DNA of 64,000 nt, taken from assembly GCF_037201965.1 (NCBI RefSeq), contig NZ_CP147518.1:7681001-7745000 (forward strand). The letters are read 5' to 3'. The DNA is from Spirosoma sp. SC4-14 (GTDB lineage: Bacteria > Bacteroidota > Bacteroidia > Cytophagales > Spirosomataceae). The position numbers and the translations under genes are program-made. Below are positions 6,883-16,096 of the stretch, piece after piece. The first letter of the stretch is position 1. Each line of letters starts with the position of its first letter. The notes below the pieces were generated by a model, which saw nothing but the letters and a program-made list of their open reading frames with translations, did no database searches and had not been told where the DNA came from.

Positions 6883-8559
6883 TTAGTTATAAGGCGTATT
6901 CTGAGGATCCCAGTTAGCCCAGCCTTTGGTCCAGTCGGTTGTTCCGAATGCTCCAATGAAGGTTTCTTTGGTAAAGAATGCATCAGCGCCTTTGCCATCC
7001 CAAATTGCTCCTGACAATAGCGGAGAACCTGACTGAGGCAAAAAGCTAGCCCCACCGCTCAGGTTGAATGTTTGCGCATTTAACAACAGCGTAGCCAGAC
7101 TTGCACTCGGAATGATCTGGTTTTTATAAGCAGCTGTGTTGAAGAACGTAATAGCTTGGTCGTTGGTAATTGACTGGGCTCCGCGAACCGGAGTTGTTGA
7201 GTTGGCAACTACTACACCGTGCAATTGTAATGCCCCGCTCGTTGCGTTATCCAACGTGTTGGTTGTACCAGTCTGAGCATCCAGACGTAAGCCTTCAGGA
7301 TAACCAACCATAATTGAGTTGAAAATGCTCAGGCTGGTGTTCCGACGAAGGTGCATAGCCGACTGGTATGGACCGCTACCACCCGATGTATTTCCGGTTG
7401 GAGGAGTACCAGCCGTCAGGAAGTTACTCATGTTGGCAAACACAGCAGCCGTTAACGGCAGACCAGCATTTGGGCCAGTTGCTGGCGCACCAGGGTTAAA
7501 GTTATCAGACTCAAAACCATTTGAACCCGATTGGTCAGCTACATTTGGGTCACGCAATGAAACCCCATACTGAACTTTACCCGAATAGCCCCAGTCGGTA
7601 TCCCAATCGTCGTCCCAGGTTCTGTAGGCAATCAGGTTTTTCATGTTAACCGTCCCACCAAACCACTCGTAGGCATCATCGCCCGAGTAGGAAACCTGAA
7701 TGTGATCCATGGTTGTACCAGCCCCAACACCATATAGCGAGATCCCGTTAATTTCACTATTAGCCAGCAAAGCAATACCCCCAAACTCAACGCGCATATA
7801 TTGCATTGTGCCCGAGTTATCATTTACGTCGCTATAGGTACCAACTGTTCCGGGCAGACCACCTTCAAACGTTGTAGCACTTGGCTGGTTGATAGGCGCT
7901 TTTCCAAATAGAGCAATCCCCCCCCAGTCGCCATAATTCCGGGCCCCGGCAGGCTGATTAGATGTAAAGACAATCGGTGCATCGGCTGTACCAACGGCCA
8001 TCAGTTTAGCACCGGGACGAACAATCAGGGTAGCTCCACGCTGTTGACCAGAAGGATCATCAGCTTTGCCGGCTCCTTTGATAATCGTTCCAGCCTGAAT
8101 CGTCAATGTTGCGTTGTTATCAACGATAACAAAACCTTTCATTAGGTAAATATTATCTGCGGTCCAGGTTTCATTGGCGGTAATACTACCCACTTTCGTA
8201 ACAACTGGTCGATTGCTTAATGAGAAAGACACAGAGCTAGTTGCCGTCTGGCCACCCGTTGATACAGTGATAGGTCCATTTTGAGCGCCCGAAGGAACTG
8301 TAACTACTAATTGTGTGGATGTTGCCGAAATAATCGTGGCAACTGCATTGCCCGTAAATGTTACTGTGTTGCTCGACGGTGTCGAATTGAATAATGTACC
8401 CGTGATAGTAACCGTGCTACTAATCGGAGCCGATGTGGGATTAATACCCGTAATACTCAACACTGCTGCTGGCTCATCGTCGTTTTTACACGCAGTGAAC
8501 GCTACCGTGAGCCCCAGTAATAGGAGCAATGAATACTGCCAGTTTCTAAGAAATTGCAT
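6883..8559 (-). CDS. IPT/TIG-domain beta-helix lipoprotein paired with a TonB receptor
   Basis: This is a 558-residue surface lipoprotein. The signal peptide ends in a lipobox with Cys24 (LTVAFTAC), followed by acidic KNDDEP, a pattern that in Bacteroidota favours export to the cell surface. Residues about 33-115 form an IPT/TIG immunoglobulin-like domain (SITGINPTSAPISSTVTITG). The remainder is rich in Gly, Asn and Thr with repeated strand-turn units (GRNYGDWGGIALFGKAPIN, YMRVEFGGI), typical of a right-handed parallel beta-helix. It sits 41 bases behind the TonB receptor gene in the same orientation. This suggests a SusD-like ligand-capturing role without SusD homology. The ligand is unknown. 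A terminator follows. Confidence 0.8.
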   Translation of the reverse strand: MQFLRNWQYSLLLLLGLTVAFTACKNDDEPAAVLSITGINPTSAPISSTVTITGTLFNSTPSSNTVTFTGNAVATIISATSTQLVVTVPSGAQNGPITVSTGGQTATSSVSFSLSNRPVVTKVGSITANETWTADNIYLMKGFVIVDNNATLTIQAGTIIKGAGKADDPSGQQRGATLIVRPGAKLMAVGTADAPIVFTSNQPAGARNYGDWGGIALFGKAPINQPSATTFEGGLPGTVGTYSDVNDNSGTMQYMRVEFGGIALLANSEINGISLYGVGAGTTMDHIQVSYSGDDAYEWFGGTVNMKNLIAYRTWDDDWDTDWGYSGKVQYGVSLRDPNVADQSGSNGFESDNFNPGAPATGPNAGLPLTAAVFANMSNFLTAGTPPTGNTSGGSGPYQSAMHLRRNTSLSIFNSIMVGYPEGLRLDAQTGTTNTLDNATSGALQLHGVVVANSTTPVRGAQSITNDQAITFFNTAAYKNQIIPSASLATLLLNAQTFNLSGGASFLPQSGSPLLSGAIWDGKGADAFFTKETFIGAFGTTDWTKGWANWDPQNTPYN

Positions 8560-8599
8560 AAGTAATTGGGTTGATTGACTCGTTAATTAGCGGTGATTA

Positions 8600-11467
8600 T
8601 TAAGGTATTATCATTCGGCGGCCAAACGTGTAAACTGCGCTTATTGTATAGTAACTACCACGTTTGAAGCGACGAATAACCTGATCGGCATTGGCCGTTT
8701 GTGAAGTTACGTCGCTGCCAATTTTGCCATCGCGATTGAAGTCCTGCGCAAAACGAACAGGCTGATTGAGAATGTCCTGAATGCCCAAACGCAGCTCGAT
8801 TTTATTGTTGAACTGTTTCGTAATATTCAAATCCACTACGTTACGAGGCATTTCGTAAACCGTTGGGTTCTGAATGTTTCCGACCGTGAAAATCCGCTGT
8901 CCAAAAACGTTATATAGAATATTAGCCTGCCAGCCCGAGTTAGGCGCGGTATAATATGCACCTAGGTTGATCAGATAGGGCGACTGCCCTGCCAGAGGCC
9001 GCTCAGAATCCGTCGAGTTGCGATATTCATTGATCTGTCCACTCAGGTCTGGTGCAGTAACCACATCCCCTACAGTGATCTTACTTTTGATCAGCGACAC
9101 GTTACCAACAACTGACAGGTTTTGCAGGAAGAGGCTGGCTGAGTTCGCAAACCCTTTGCGGACTTCCAGTTCGACCCCATAGTTCTGAGCCGATTTGCTA
9201 TTGAAGTAAGTATAAGCCAGTGTATTGGTCTGTACCAGCAGCAGGGCCTCAATTGGCTTATTGAAATGCTTGTAGAAACCCGTTACCGAAATCAGTTCGT
9301 TTGGCGAAGGATAAAATTCCCACTTTGCATCAACGTTTTGGATCGTTGCGGTGGTTAGCGTTGTATTACCCTGAATATCAGCCAGCAGGTTGAAGTCGTA
9401 ATAACGGAATGGTGCCAATTCCCGGATTTCGGGACGGTTTACAGACGACGAATAAGCGAACCGAAGGTTTGTACGATCACTTAGCTTATAGGTAAAGTTA
9501 AGCGAGGGTAGTGGGCTAAAGATTTTGTTCGAGGCCAGTTTGCGATCAACATTCTGCAACGTGGCTCTGATTGTCTGGTCGTTATATTCGCCCCGAAATC
9601 CGATTGTCAGATTTGCTTTCGGTCCGAAATAAACATCCCCCGACACATACCCTGCCAGATAACTATTGATCCCCCGGTATGAATCCAGATCCCGGGTTCC
9701 GTCTAGAATCGTAAATCCGCCGTTTTCTCCACTCTGTCCGTTCACATACTGCGGATCGAAAGCCGTACCCAGGCTCCGCTGTTTAGCAATCAACGAGGGC
9801 GATACATAGCCATAAAAACGGGCAGCATAATCGCGGTTCTTACGTTCACCATATACACCAAACCGAATACGATTCGGTTCACGATCGGTTGGGTTACCAA
9901 ATGTATGCTCGCCATTGGCAATAGCCGATACTACATATTCGTGCAGTTTTGAATAGAAGCGACCTGCTTCGCTGGCAGTTGCATCGTTAGGCGCTACAAT
10001 CGTAAATGGCTCGGTAGAATCTAAAGGACGTGTATAACGAATCCGTTTCCAGTCAGGCTCCCACCGACCGGTATAGCCAAAACTACCGATCCAGTTAATT
10101 TTCGTCAGTTCGCTAATTGAATGCTCACCGGCCAGTTGCGTCGTTAAAATACTACGATTCTCGAAACGCTCAGAGTAACTCTGTACATCGTTACTATTGG
10201 CAATATCCTGACCCGTACGAACAACCGTTTCAGTTGTGCTTAATTGGTTATAGAGCGTTTTCCACTCTAACGTAAATCCGGGTGAAAAGCGAGCCGACCA
10301 GTTATGGAGAATACCCAGACGCGTAGCCCGGGCGTAATTGGCATCATTATAATTCGAAGCAATCGAGTTCGCTACCGTACCGTTGTCATACAACTTAAAA
10401 GCGATGTTAGCGACCTGATTAGTCATCGCATAGTTAATGCTGGTCAGATTGCTAATACGAACATTTCCAATATCGAACCGGCGGCCAGTGTTGAAAGCAA
10501 AGCGAATGTCGGGCATTACCGATACATCTTTCAGCCCCCAGGTATTTGGTAGAAGTCGGCCGTAGGCAGCTCGCTGGGCAGGATTTAACGCATCAAAACT
10601 TGCTGCATTTTTCGGAAAACTACTCGGAAGCTGCTGATCGGCGCTCCATAAGCCTAACCAGTTCAGGCCACTACGACTGTGCGACTGCACATTGGCAAAC
10701 GTCGTATTGGCACGGTAGCCAATTGTCATACCAGCATCCGTAAAATTCTGATCGGGACGACGTTTGGTATATATTTTAACAACACCGCCCGCAAAATCAC
10801 CCGGCAAATCGGCAGATCCCGACTTGAAGACAATCATCCGGTCGATGATGTTGCTCGGTACCAGATCGAATGAGAACGAACGAGTGTCCACTTCGGTCGA
10901 AGGGGTAATCACGTCGTTGATCAGTACGGAGTTGTAGCGGGCAGCCAATCCGCGAATCAGTACGAAGCGATTGTCGACAATACTCACGCCCGGTACCCGG
11001 CGGATAGCTGCGGCTGCATCGCGGTCCTGCGATTTCACAATTTGCTGAGCCGAAATACCAACTGCAATGGGTTTGAGTTGTTTGATCTCGGTGATAACGG
11101 CTACTTCGGTATTGGTTGCCCGATTGGCCCGAACCACAACTTCCTGTAGCGATTTGCCTTCTTCGTCGAGTTCGGTGTCGATGGCTGTCGTATTGCCCGA
11201 TTCGACCCGTACGTTTGGAATTTCTTTCGATTGATAGGATACGTATGAGATAACAACTTTTTGCGTTCCGGCAGGAACATTGGCAATTGAAAAACCGCCG
11301 TTAATGTCGGTCGTTCCTCCCAGTTGTGTACCATCGATTCGAACAGTACAGCCAATCAGTGCTTCTTTTGTTTTACTATCTTTAATGGTACCCCTAACGG
11401 TACCTGTCTGCGCCAGAACGGCGGTAGAGAAGAGAGAGAAGAGAACAATAATTAAATTTCGGTTCAT
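8600..11467 (-). CDS. TonB-dependent outer-membrane receptor
   Basis: This 955-residue protein has a signal peptide (residues 1-19, ending VLAQ). A carboxypeptidase-regulatory-like domain covers roughly 22-105 (GTVRGTIKDSKTKEALIGC to TELDEE). A TonB-box-like stretch, LQEVVVRANRA, and a plug domain containing RRVPGVSIVDNRFVLIRGL and GGVVKIYTKR follow, then a 22-strand-type beta-barrel ending in an aromatic-rich strand near YTISAVYTFGRR. It imports a ligand across the outer membrane using TonB/ExbBD energy. It is not SusC-type by length or by partner. It is the first gene of a two-gene operon with the beta-helix lipoprotein. The leader and promoter region contains a palindrome and three 11-bp direct repeats, so transcription is probably regulated. 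The substrate cannot be assigned from sequence. Confidence 0.92.
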   Translation of the reverse strand: MNRNLIIVLFSLFSTAVLAQTGTVRGTIKDSKTKEALIGCTVRIDGTQLGGTTDINGGFSIANVPAGTQKVVISYVSYQSKEIPNVRVESGNTTAIDTELDEEGKSLQEVVVRANRATNTEVAVITEIKQLKPIAVGISAQQIVKSQDRDAAAAIRRVPGVSIVDNRFVLIRGLAARYNSVLINDVITPSTEVDTRSFSFDLVPSNIIDRMIVFKSGSADLPGDFAGGVVKIYTKRRPDQNFTDAGMTIGYRANTTFANVQSHSRSGLNWLGLWSADQQLPSSFPKNAASFDALNPAQRAAYGRLLPNTWGLKDVSVMPDIRFAFNTGRRFDIGNVRISNLTSINYAMTNQVANIAFKLYDNGTVANSIASNYNDANYARATRLGILHNWSARFSPGFTLEWKTLYNQLSTTETVVRTGQDIANSNDVQSYSERFENRSILTTQLAGEHSISELTKINWIGSFGYTGRWEPDWKRIRYTRPLDSTEPFTIVAPNDATASEAGRFYSKLHEYVVSAIANGEHTFGNPTDREPNRIRFGVYGERKNRDYAARFYGYVSPSLIAKQRSLGTAFDPQYVNGQSGENGGFTILDGTRDLDSYRGINSYLAGYVSGDVYFGPKANLTIGFRGEYNDQTIRATLQNVDRKLASNKIFSPLPSLNFTYKLSDRTNLRFAYSSSVNRPEIRELAPFRYYDFNLLADIQGNTTLTTATIQNVDAKWEFYPSPNELISVTGFYKHFNKPIEALLLVQTNTLAYTYFNSKSAQNYGVELEVRKGFANSASLFLQNLSVVGNVSLIKSKITVGDVVTAPDLSGQINEYRNSTDSERPLAGQSPYLINLGAYYTAPNSGWQANILYNVFGQRIFTVGNIQNPTVYEMPRNVVDLNITKQFNNKIELRLGIQDILNQPVRFAQDFNRDGKIGSDVTSQTANADQVIRRFKRGSYYTISAVYTFGRRMIIP

Positions 11468-11482
11468 ATTAGTAGTATTGGA

Positions 11483-11498
11483 GTCGCTTATAAGCGAC
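11483..11498. promoter_or_regulatory. Perfect 16-bp palindrome in the TonB-receptor leader
   Basis: GTCGCTTATAAGCGAC is fully self-complementary and lies 15 bases upstream of the receptor ATG (start at 11467, minus strand). It could be a dimeric repressor site or a short mRNA hairpin close to the start codon. Confidence 0.55.
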
Positions 11499-11513
11499 GC
11501 AAAACTACCTGAC

Positions 11514-11546
11514 CAATGTTACGCCAACGTTACGCCAATGTTACGC
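11514..11546. promoter_or_regulatory. Three tandem 11-bp direct repeats upstream of the TonB receptor
   Basis: CAATGTTACGC, CAACGTTACGC and CAATGTTACGC follow each other without spacing at 11514, 11525 and 11536. Only one base differs in the middle copy. The 11-bp period puts each copy on the same DNA face, as for tandem sites of PhoB/OmpR-type response regulators. A further pair of TTAAC units 11 bp apart lies at 11593 and 11604. Operator function is inferred. Confidence 0.6.
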
Positions 11547-11681
11547 TTGAATTACATTTAAGGCTTAGCATAAGGCCTTAAAATCCAGAAACTTAACCAT
11601 TCCTTAACAGAGTTAATAATATTCTGCCAGAACCTACTATCGAACCGATATACTGTTGTTTATTAATAGTTTATCTACTGA

Positions 11682-13178
11682 TTATTCGGCAATGCCATTT
11701 GCCCGTTTGCTCGTTTCGGCCGAACCATTTGTCCAGAATCCATTAACGAACCAATATATGATCTGGTCACCTTTCACCAACAAAAAGGTTGGAATCTGAT
11801 CCGTTTCGAGGGGTTGTGCCGGTAAATCGCCATCGTAGAGAATATGAACGGGAGTATCCAGAAAGTGGGCCTGTGGTTTCTGCCGAATCCGAAACGCAAC
11901 GATCCCCTGCTGATGAAGTGCCAATAAATCCAGCTTTTTCAGTTCTTCAACCGACTCCAGTGTATCAGCATATACGCGGGCCGGAATCAGCCTTAAACCA
12001 GTAGCGTCGATTTCTTCCAGGCCCGAAAAAATCGACAGGTCGCCAATATCGTCGACAACACCTTTATATCGAAAATCGGTGGCATTCGTAATATTTTTCT
12101 CGGTATGATTGATACCAACATCAATCATAATATCTCGCCCTTCCTGGTGGATTGTTGCATTCCGAACCAGCACATCAAACAAGGGGCGACCGTTTTCCGG
12201 AATGGCCTGATACTGTGTAGTATCTTCCTGCTGATACGATTTATCGGCGATCGCCTGAAGCGCCGTTAGAATAGCAACAAAATTCAGCCGCCGGATCGCC
12301 ATTTTTTCAACATCGCCTTTGTAACCCCCCGATTCGATCAATATGAGCGTTGTGCCCCATTTCTGAATATTGTCGCCAAAGGCGCGTGGTTCAAACTCAT
12401 CATCGTAGCGGGCTACCTGCCCCGGCACAAACTGTTGCAGAACCCGATTCATACCCACAATGAGTTGCATCGACCGTTCGCGCACGTCATTTATGTTCCG
12501 GTCTTCGTCGTAGGCCGTAGCCAGAAACGACACCACTGCCTGCTTGCCCGTTTTCCCGACGCTGTAGCGAGGGTTCTGATCGTGCAGATTGAAGCCAACC
12601 AATGGTTGCAGGGTCTGCTGAAGCGATTTCAGCAACGCGCCTTCGGGTGTTTGCAGCCGTAGTGCATCCCGATTCATATCGATCTCAGTTGCCGTTCGAC
12701 GCTGAAACCGTTCTGCACCATCAGGATTCAGCATTGGAACAAAATACAGCGTATTGTTAGTCAGAATCGACTGACGCAGGTTATCGAAGCCATCGTTTTT
12801 GGCTTTCAGAAAATTGAAAATATCGAACAGGGCCATGGTGGCCGTGGCTTCATCGCCGTGCATCTGCGACCAGAGCAGCACCTTGTTGGGGCCTGTACCT
12901 GCCTTTACCTGATAGATGGCACGCTTCTCCAGCGACTCTCCTACCCGACTGACCGTAAATAATTTCTGGTCTAAGGCATTAATCAACGGAACAATATCTT
13001 TATGCTTAAACCGTCGAAACGTGAAGTTTTTTTCTTTGTAGGTTTCGTGCGCATCATACAAACGGTGTGCGCTATCCTGAGCCTGAGCAGCGGTCGAAAT
13101 CATTAGTAGTACTAGCAGAAATACCGGTAAAGCAGATTGTAGAGCAGAGCGATTCGTATCATGTATGACCCTTTGCAT
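11682..13178 (-). CDS. Secreted M14-family zinc carboxypeptidase
   Basis: This 498-residue peptidase has a signal peptide (about residues 11-34, ending AQAQ). Zinc ligands are His107 and Glu110 in QMHGDEA and His199 in FNLHDQ. A catalytic Glu is likely at 282 in LILIESGG. MLNPDGAERFQRR and DMNRD are family substrate-pocket signatures, with the arginine of NRD expected to bind the substrate carboxylate. The C-terminal 200 residues are not peptidase-like and include an amidohydrolase-like DVLVRNATIHQEG segment. The start at 13178 gives a clean signal peptide; an upstream in-frame extension overlaps crcB and is less likely. It follows crcB by 11 bases, so the two are probably cotranscribed. Confidence 0.88.
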   Translation of the reverse strand: MQRVIHDTNRSALQSALPVFLLVLLMISTAAQAQDSAHRLYDAHETYKEKNFTFRRFKHKDIVPLINALDQKLFTVSRVGESLEKRAIYQVKAGTGPNKVLLWSQMHGDEATATMALFDIFNFLKAKNDGFDNLRQSILTNNTLYFVPMLNPDGAERFQRRTATEIDMNRDALRLQTPEGALLKSLQQTLQPLVGFNLHDQNPRYSVGKTGKQAVVSFLATAYDEDRNINDVRERSMQLIVGMNRVLQQFVPGQVARYDDEFEPRAFGDNIQKWGTTLILIESGGYKGDVEKMAIRRLNFVAILTALQAIADKSYQQEDTTQYQAIPENGRPLFDVLVRNATIHQEGRDIMIDVGINHTEKNITNATDFRYKGVVDDIGDLSIFSGLEEIDATGLRLIPARVYADTLESVEELKKLDLLALHQQGIVAFRIRQKPQAHFLDTPVHILYDGDLPAQPLETDQIPTFLLVKGDQIIYWFVNGFWTNGSAETSKRANGIAE

Positions 13179-13189
13179 TCTCACCGGTG

Positions 13190-13579
13190 TTAAAGTTTTT
13201 GTCCGATTAATAAACCTCCCATCGAAGCCAGGAGGCAACAAGTCACATTTAAGCCAATATTCAAAAAAGCAAATCCGGTTCGACCATTTTGTAACAACAC
13301 AACCGTATCGTAACTAAAGCTCGAAAAGGTACTGAGGCCACCACAAAATCCAACCCCAATCAACAGCCGCATTTCATCGCCAGCCATGCGGACCATTACC
13401 CAACCAGCCACAGCGCCAAGAATGGCACTTGCTACCACATTAACGATCAGAATAGCCATCGGAAACGGAGAGCCCATGAGTGTGGCCGGAATCAGTCGCC
13501 CCGTCAGATAACGCAACAAACTTCCGAATCCTCCGCCAGCAAAAACCAGCAGGTAAGGATGGGTCAGCAGGGTTTTCAT
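13190..13579 (-). CDS. crcB: Fluoride ion channel CrcB/FluC
   Basis: This is a 129-residue, four-helix membrane protein of the FluC family, which exports toxic fluoride as a dual-topology dimer. Family motifs are present: GGGFGSLLRY near the N-terminus, the conserved Asn in ILIVNVVAS, and the GFCGGLSTFSSFSYD block of helix 3, which lines the fluoride path. I start at the ATG whose complement is 13577-13579 (MKTLLTHPY). The longer open frame adds 43 residues without family similarity. A perfect -7 box lies only 5 bases upstream, so the message is probably leaderless. There is therefore no room for the fluoride riboswitch that often precedes this gene in other bacteria. Confidence 0.92.
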   Translation of the reverse strand: MKTLLTHPYLLVFAGGGFGSLLRYLTGRLIPATLMGSPFPMAILIVNVVASAILGAVAGWVMVRMAGDEMRLLIGVGFCGGLSTFSSFSYDTVVLLQNGRTGFAFLNIGLNVTCCLLASMGGLLIGQKL

Positions 13580-13584
13580 ATAGG

Positions 13585-13592
13585 CAAACTTA
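13585..13592 (-). promoter_or_regulatory. -7 box for crcB (near-leaderless)
   Basis: On the minus strand this reads TAAGTTTG, a perfect TAnnTTTG. Only 5 bases separate it from the chosen crcB ATG. Confidence 0.6.
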
Positions 13593-13681
13593 CGAAAAAA
13601 CAGCGATGGAGCGGGTTTAACCAACAATTGCCTGCTTTCTGAAGGCATTTTTTCGCTATCATTGTAGCTTCCCGGCACCGG

Positions 13682-13689
13682 CACCTTTG
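13682..13689 (+). promoter_or_regulatory. -7-like box for the APC permease gene
   Basis: CACCTTTG matches TAnnTTTG except for the first base. It ends 17 bases before the permease ATG at 13707 and is divergent from the crcB promoter in a 127-base gap. Confidence 0.4.
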
Positions 13690-13706
13690 CTCTTAATTCG
13701 CCCACC

Positions 13707-15023
13707 ATGGCCCAAAATCAACTCAAAAAACTTTTAGGTGTCGGATTCGGCATAGCCGTTACCATTGGCGGCACCGTTGGCACTGGCATTCTCCGCAAGC
13801 CCGGTCCGATCGCTCAGGACATTGGTAATCCTGCATTGATTATTGCCGTTTGGTTAATTGTTGGCGTTTATGCGCTGGTTGGCTCGCTGTCGGTGATGGA
13901 GTTAGGAACGATGCTTCCCAAGGCCGGAGCCTGGTATGTGTATGCCCGCCGGGCTTTTGGCGATTATGCTGGTTTTATCATTGGCATCAGTAGCTGGTTG
14001 GGCAGCGTGTCGGCAATGGCCTTTGGGGCTGCGGTCATGAGCGAATACATCGGTCTGTTATCACCCTCGCTGATCGATTATCAGAAAGTGGTGGCTATTG
14101 GGATACTGGTTGCCTTTGTCGCGTTTCACTCCATCGGCGTTCGGCTGGCCAGCCGGGCCCAGGAAGTGATGAGCGTATTGAAAGCAGTGGGCTTGCTGGC
14201 TTTCGTTATTGTTTGTTTTGTTATTACGCCCGACCCAAAGTCGACTGCTTCCGTCGATACGGTTCGGCCGCTGGCCGAAGGCGGTATCTGGCTGGGAATG
14301 CTGGCGGCCTTACAATCGGTTTTCTATACGTATGATGGCTGGCATACAGCCGCTTATTTTACCGAAGAAGACGTTGACCCAAGCCGCAATCTACCCCGCT
14401 CCATGATTAGTGGGGTTCTGCTGATTATCGGTATCTATATATTAGTAAACCTGGCCTTGCTCTACGTTTTGCCCCTTTCAGCGCTGGCCGGTTCGAAGTT
14501 ACCCGCAGCCGATGCGGTTCAGGTATTGTTTGGACCAGGGAGTGCGCAGGTTGTTACCTTTTTGCTGATGATTTCAATTATGGGGATCATCAATGCCCAG
14601 ATCATGTTTAACCCACGGGTTATTTTTGCGATGGGCCGCGATGGGCTGTTTTTCCCTTTCGTTACGCAGGTCAACAATGGCGGAACGCCCTTAAATGCTA
14701 CTGTATTAACCGCATCGGCCTCCATTATCCTGATCCTGACGAATACCTATAGCAAGTTATCGGATATTGCAACGTTCTTTTTCGTGCTGTGCTATGCGTC
14801 GAGCTTTGCCGCACTGATTTACCTTCGAAAAACCGAACCCGAACTTCCGCGTCCGGTTCGGGCATGGGGCTATCCGTTTTCGACCTGGACACTGCTAATC
14901 GCTTCGCTGGCCTTTCTGCTGGGCGTTGTCATCGGCGATTTTTCGAGCAGCCTCTACGCCGTGGCATTCATTGCTGTCAGTTACCCATTTTATCTGTTCA
15001 TTCGGCGGGCGGTTTCCAATTAG
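13707..15023 (+). CDS. APC-family amino acid permease
   Basis: This 438-residue protein has about twelve hydrophobic segments. The first carries the APC helix-1 signature IGGTVGTGILRKPG, where the unwound glycine stretch binds the amino-acid backbone. The conserved helix-3 region (MLPKAGAWYVYARRAFGDYAGFIIG) and the helix-6 region (YDGWHTAAYFTEEDVDPSRNLPRSM) are also typical. The order and length fit the LAT/APC branch of amino-acid/polyamine/organocation transporters in the inner membrane. The specific substrate is not readable. It is transcribed divergently from crcB, and the convergent MTHFR-like gene starts 36 bases after its stop, with no clear terminator between them. Confidence 0.9.
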   Translation: MAQNQLKKLLGVGFGIAVTIGGTVGTGILRKPGPIAQDIGNPALIIAVWLIVGVYALVGSLSVMELGTMLPKAGAWYVYARRAFGDYAGFIIGISSWLGSVSAMAFGAAVMSEYIGLLSPSLIDYQKVVAIGILVAFVAFHSIGVRLASRAQEVMSVLKAVGLLAFVIVCFVITPDPKSTASVDTVRPLAEGGIWLGMLAALQSVFYTYDGWHTAAYFTEEDVDPSRNLPRSMISGVLLIIGIYILVNLALLYVLPLSALAGSKLPAADAVQVLFGPGSAQVVTFLLMISIMGIINAQIMFNPRVIFAMGRDGLFFPFVTQVNNGGTPLNATVLTASASIILILTNTYSKLSDIATFFFVLCYASSFAALIYLRKTEPELPRPVRAWGYPFSTWTLLIASLAFLLGVVIGDFSSSLYAVAFIAVSYPFYLFIRRAVSN

Positions 15024-15058
15024 CTAGTGGCCATTGGTTGTCTTTCAGACTCATGCTC

Positions 15059-16012
15059 TTATTCCTGTTTTTCTTTTGACAACTTACGCACACCTTTATC
15101 CTTCATCATCTGACCTATTTTAGTTGCCAGATCGATGGACGCTTCGATCTCTGCTTTCCGAATAGAAACACTTTCAATGTTAAAGCCAAAAGGAACATTC
15201 TGCTTACGGCAATATGCGGTCAATGCTGAGGCAATGTCGAAGCATAATGTTACCGACTTTTCAAGAATATCATCCGATGTTTTTAATTCTTCTTTCAGCG
15301 CATCGGGTACATGAATCCCTAACCACTCCATAAAATGAAGCGTTTTTTCTGATCCACAGGCGGTAAGCGTAAAAATAATGGTTGGAGGCTCTATCTGCAG
15401 GCGGTTACAGCGTAGAGTCAGGTCTTTGATTACCTGTTTGGCATAATCAAGATTAAACACACATTGGGAGATAAAGTACGATACCCCACCGCTCATTTTG
15501 TCCAGTATCCGAACATCCTCATCCTTAAGCAGATTATGTCGTTCGGGGATCGTTACCGCACCCACAACAGAAACATCCTGATGTTTGCTCCAGAGCCTGT
15601 AGGCTTCCGAAAGGCTGGTTTTTACTGGAAAATCCGGCGCTGGTAGGCCAACAAAAACAGGATAAAAGTTATGCGTATGCATTTCTTCCAGCCAATCGGC
15701 TAGCTCTTCGGCTGAGAATTTACCAGCCGGACGATAGATTATTTTGGGGATGGTTAGTGCCCCCAGGTAGGTAGAAGCAAAACCAAACGGGTCAAGTGCC
15801 GTTATAAACGGGAAAGGCCTTTCGTCGTCTGTCCGAGCGGATTCATCCTGCACATCATACACCACGAGTGCATCAATATCCAGGCCAGCAAGTCGTTCAA
15901 CGGTTTTTTGGGCAATCTCGGCAACTCGTTCAGCAGAAGTACTCGCTTTGGGTGGAGTGATGCCGTAAAGCAAAACGCCAGACTCAGCACCTTTAATCTT
16001 GTCTAGAAACAT
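15059..16012 (-). CDS. Methylenetetrahydrofolate reductase-like protein
   Basis: This 317-residue protein resembles the TIM-barrel methylenetetrahydrofolate reductase superfamily. It has GVLLYGITPPKAS at the N-terminus, DALVVYDVQDES, a PVFVGLPAP strand and VSYFISQCVFNLDYAKQVIKDL, which resembles the MTHFR sequence before the substrate loop. The classic MetF motifs are weak (the usual EFFPPK is GITPPK), so it may be a divergent paralogue rather than the housekeeping MetF. The family role would be FAD-dependent reduction of methylene-THF to methyl-THF for methionine synthesis. The C-terminus is lysine-rich. It has its own promoter 77 bases upstream and is convergent with the permease gene. Confidence 0.75.
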   Translation of the reverse strand: MFLDKIKGAESGVLLYGITPPKASTSAERVAEIAQKTVERLAGLDIDALVVYDVQDESARTDDERPFPFITALDPFGFASTYLGALTIPKIIYRPAGKFSAEELADWLEEMHTHNFYPVFVGLPAPDFPVKTSLSEAYRLWSKHQDVSVVGAVTIPERHNLLKDEDVRILDKMSGGVSYFISQCVFNLDYAKQVIKDLTLRCNRLQIEPPTIIFTLTACGSEKTLHFMEWLGIHVPDALKEELKTSDDILEKSVTLCFDIASALTAYCRKQNVPFGFNIESVSIRKAEIEASIDLATKIGQMMKDKGVRKLSKEKQE

Positions 16013-16088
16013 TATCTGAATTTTGTCACTAACAATCTCACATTAGCAACAAGTATTGGATACAAAATCTCACTTTTATTATAGGAGG

Positions 16089-16096
16089 CAAAGATA
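16089..16096 (-). promoter_or_regulatory. -7 box for the MTHFR-like gene
   Basis: The minus strand reads TATCTTTG, a perfect TAnnTTTG, giving a leader of about 70 nt before the start at 16012. I see no riboswitch-like structure in that leader. Confidence 0.6.

Noticed and set aside
13580-13706. Possible fluoride riboswitch before crcB
   Set aside because: A GCGATGGAG-like stretch occurs near 13604 but on the wrong strand, and the -7 box lies only 5 bases before the crcB ATG. There is no leader in which a riboswitch could fold.
16013-16088. SAM riboswitch upstream of the MTHFR-like gene
   Set aside because: The leader is only about 70 nt and shows no SAM-type core or terminator hairpin.
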